11,279 bases of DNA from the NCBI GenBank assembly GCA_023480605.1, contig JAMCWS010000433.1, positions 1 through 11,279 of the forward strand, read 5' to 3'. Within the stretch, counting starts at the first letter, position 1. Each line of letters begins with the position of its first letter. Below, piece after piece: positions 10,432 through 11,279 of the stretch. The notes under the pieces were generated by a model. That model saw only the letters and a program-made list of their open reading frames with translations. It did not search any database and was not told the DNA's origin. Both the position numbers and the translations under genes were made by a program. Source of the stretch: a bacterium. GTDB lineage: Bacteria > Sumerlaeota > Sumerlaeia > MVZB01.

Positions 10432-11058
10432 GTGGCTCGATACACCGATGCCGTTTGCCGGCTGTGCCGGCGTGAAGGACGCAAGCTTTACCTCAAGGGC
10501 GAGCGTTGCGAGAGTCCGAAATGCGCCATCAACAAGCGCAACTTCCCCCCCGGCCAGGCCGGCCTGGGGCGCAACAAGGTTTCGCCCTACGGCATGCAAT
10601 TGCGCGAAAAACAGCGCGCCAAGCGGATCTACGGACTGCTCGAAGCCCAGTTCCGCCAGGTGTTCGCCCGCGCCGATCACATGAACGGCGTCACCGGCAC
10701 GCTGCTGCTTCAGTTGCTCGAGTCGCGCTTGGACAACCTCGTCTACCGGATGGGCTTCGCCACCAGCCGCGCCGCCGCGCGCCAACTCGTTCGCCACGGC
10801 AACGTCCTGGTCGACGGCAGGAAAATCGACATTCCTTCCTGCCGGATCAAGGTGGGCCAGGTCGTCACGGTCAAGCCGCGCTTCAAAGAGGCCGAGATGG
10901 TGAAGCACTCCCTCGACGTCGCCGGCAAGCGGCCGGCGCTGAGTTGGATCGAATTGAATCCGGAGACGGTGAGCGGTCGGCTGCTGGCGATGCCGGCGCG
11001 CGAGGACATCCCTGTGGAGCTTAACGAGCAACTGATCGTCGAGCTTTACTCGAAATAA
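10432..11058 (+). CDS. rpsD: 30S ribosomal protein S4, zinc-binding type
   Basis: S4 nucleates 30S assembly by binding the 5' domain of 16S rRNA and, in several bacteria, represses the alpha operon. The 208-aa product has the typical length. The N-terminal zinc cluster is present as Cys9, Cys12, Cys26 and Cys31 (C+ type, as in Thermus), followed by Lys-Arg-Asn-Phe-Pro-Pro-Gly-Gln-Ala-Gly and Tyr-Gly-Met-Gln-Leu-Arg-Glu-Lys-Gln. The S4 RNA-binding domain covers about residues 97-160, with Ser-Arg-Leu-Asp-Asn-Leu-Val-Tyr-Arg and Arg-Gln-Leu-Val-Arg-His-Gly. The C-terminus has Pro-Ala-Arg-Glu-Asp-Ile-Pro-Val and Leu-Ile-Val-Glu-Leu-Tyr-Ser-Lys. It starts with GTG, 113 nt after rpsK. Confidence 0.98.
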   Translation: MARYTDAVCRLCRREGRKLYLKGERCESPKCAINKRNFPPGQAGLGRNKVSPYGMQLREKQRAKRIYGLLEAQFRQVFARADHMNGVTGTLLLQLLESRLDNLVYRMGFATSRAAARQLVRHGNVLVDGRKIDIPSCRIKVGQVVTVKPRFKEAEMVKHSLDVAGKRPALSWIELNPETVSGRLLAMPAREDIPVELNEQLIVELYSK

Positions 11059-11102
11059 TATTCAACGTTTCTTTAGATCCCAAACCAGGGAGATCCTCAT
11101 CG

Positions 11103-11279
11103 ATGAGTTTTAAATCACTGATCAAACCGCGCCATTTGTTTATCGACCCGGAAGTGGCAAGCGCCACGCACGGGCGTTTTGTGGCCGAACCGCTCGAGCG
11201 GGGTTTCGGCGTGACGGTCGGCAATTCGTTGCGTCGCATGCTGCTTTCCTCGATCCCCGGCGCCGCAGTGGTCTCGATC
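11103..11279 (+). CDS. rpoA: RNA polymerase alpha subunit, N-terminal fragment
   Basis: Alpha dimerises to start RNA polymerase assembly and its C-terminal domain contacts UP elements and activators. Only the first 59 codons lie in the window. The fragment includes the assembly-domain motif Pro-Leu-Glu-Arg-Gly-Phe-Gly-Val-Thr-Val-Gly-Asn-Ser-Leu-Arg-Arg-Met-Leu-Leu-Ser-Ser-Ile-Pro-Gly-Ala-Ala, the region of E. coli Arg45 needed for contact with beta. AGGGAG at 11087-11092 lies 10 nt before the ATG. It follows rpsD by 44 nt of comparatively AT-rich sequence. rplQ would be expected downstream, beyond the window. Confidence 0.97.
   Translation, partial: MSFKSLIKPRHLFIDPEVASATHGRFVAEPLERGFGVTVGNSLRRMLLSSIPGAAVVSI

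Noticed and set aside
1..11279. Mobile element, phage, CRISPR or defence system within the operon
   Set aside because: Every stretch is covered by canonical ribosomal-operon genes or short gaps; no transposase, integrase, direct repeat array or foreign-looking composition was seen.

Overview
This window is a bacterial ribosomal-protein cluster, all on the + strand. It runs from the 3' end of the S10 operon (rpsC, rplP, rpmC, rpsQ) through the spc operon (rplN to secY, then adk, map, infA, rpmJ) into the alpha operon (rpsM, rpsK, rpsD, start of rpoA). I count 23 genes; the first and last are cut by the window edges. No gap exceeds 160 nt. I see no tRNA, rRNA, mobile element, CRISPR array or unrelated cargo gene.

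Organism: a GC-rich bacterium (roughly 60-65% GC by eye) that uses Shine-Dalgarno sequences, mostly GGAGG/GAGGA variants 7-12 nt before the start. Gene order follows the ancestral bacterial plan. The secY-adk-map-infA-rpmJ-rpsM order is that of Bacillus-like and many other phyla, not the E. coli order, where adk, map and infA lie elsewhere. S14 is the short zinc type, S4 and L36 keep their cysteines, and L30 is present. I cannot name the phylum from the sequence alone. An 18-residue insertion in S8 and a longer periplasmic loop in SecY should be useful phylogenetic markers.

Layout: 1-1217 holds the end of rpsC, rplP, rpmC and rpsQ. 1252-3929 holds rplN, rplX, rplE, rpsN, rpsH and rplF. 4047-5862 holds rplR, rpsE, rpmD and rplO, the last two overlapping by one base. 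5865-8824 holds secY, adk and map (protein export, nucleotide balance, N-terminal methionine removal). 8983-11058 holds infA, rpmJ, rpsM, rpsK and rpsD, followed by the start of rpoA. The products build both ribosomal subunits, start translation, insert and trim nascent proteins and make the RNA polymerase assembly platform, so they are expected to be co-expressed.

The most notable non-coding signals are a good sigma70-like promoter followed at once by a stem-loop before infA, a terminator-like hairpin plus an AT-rich -10-like element between rpsK and rpsD, and repeated GC-rich intercistronic hairpins. Four genes start with GTG or TTG (rplF, map, rpsM, rpsD). The window looks like ordinary core genome; I found no convincing undescribed system, and the findings below are modest.
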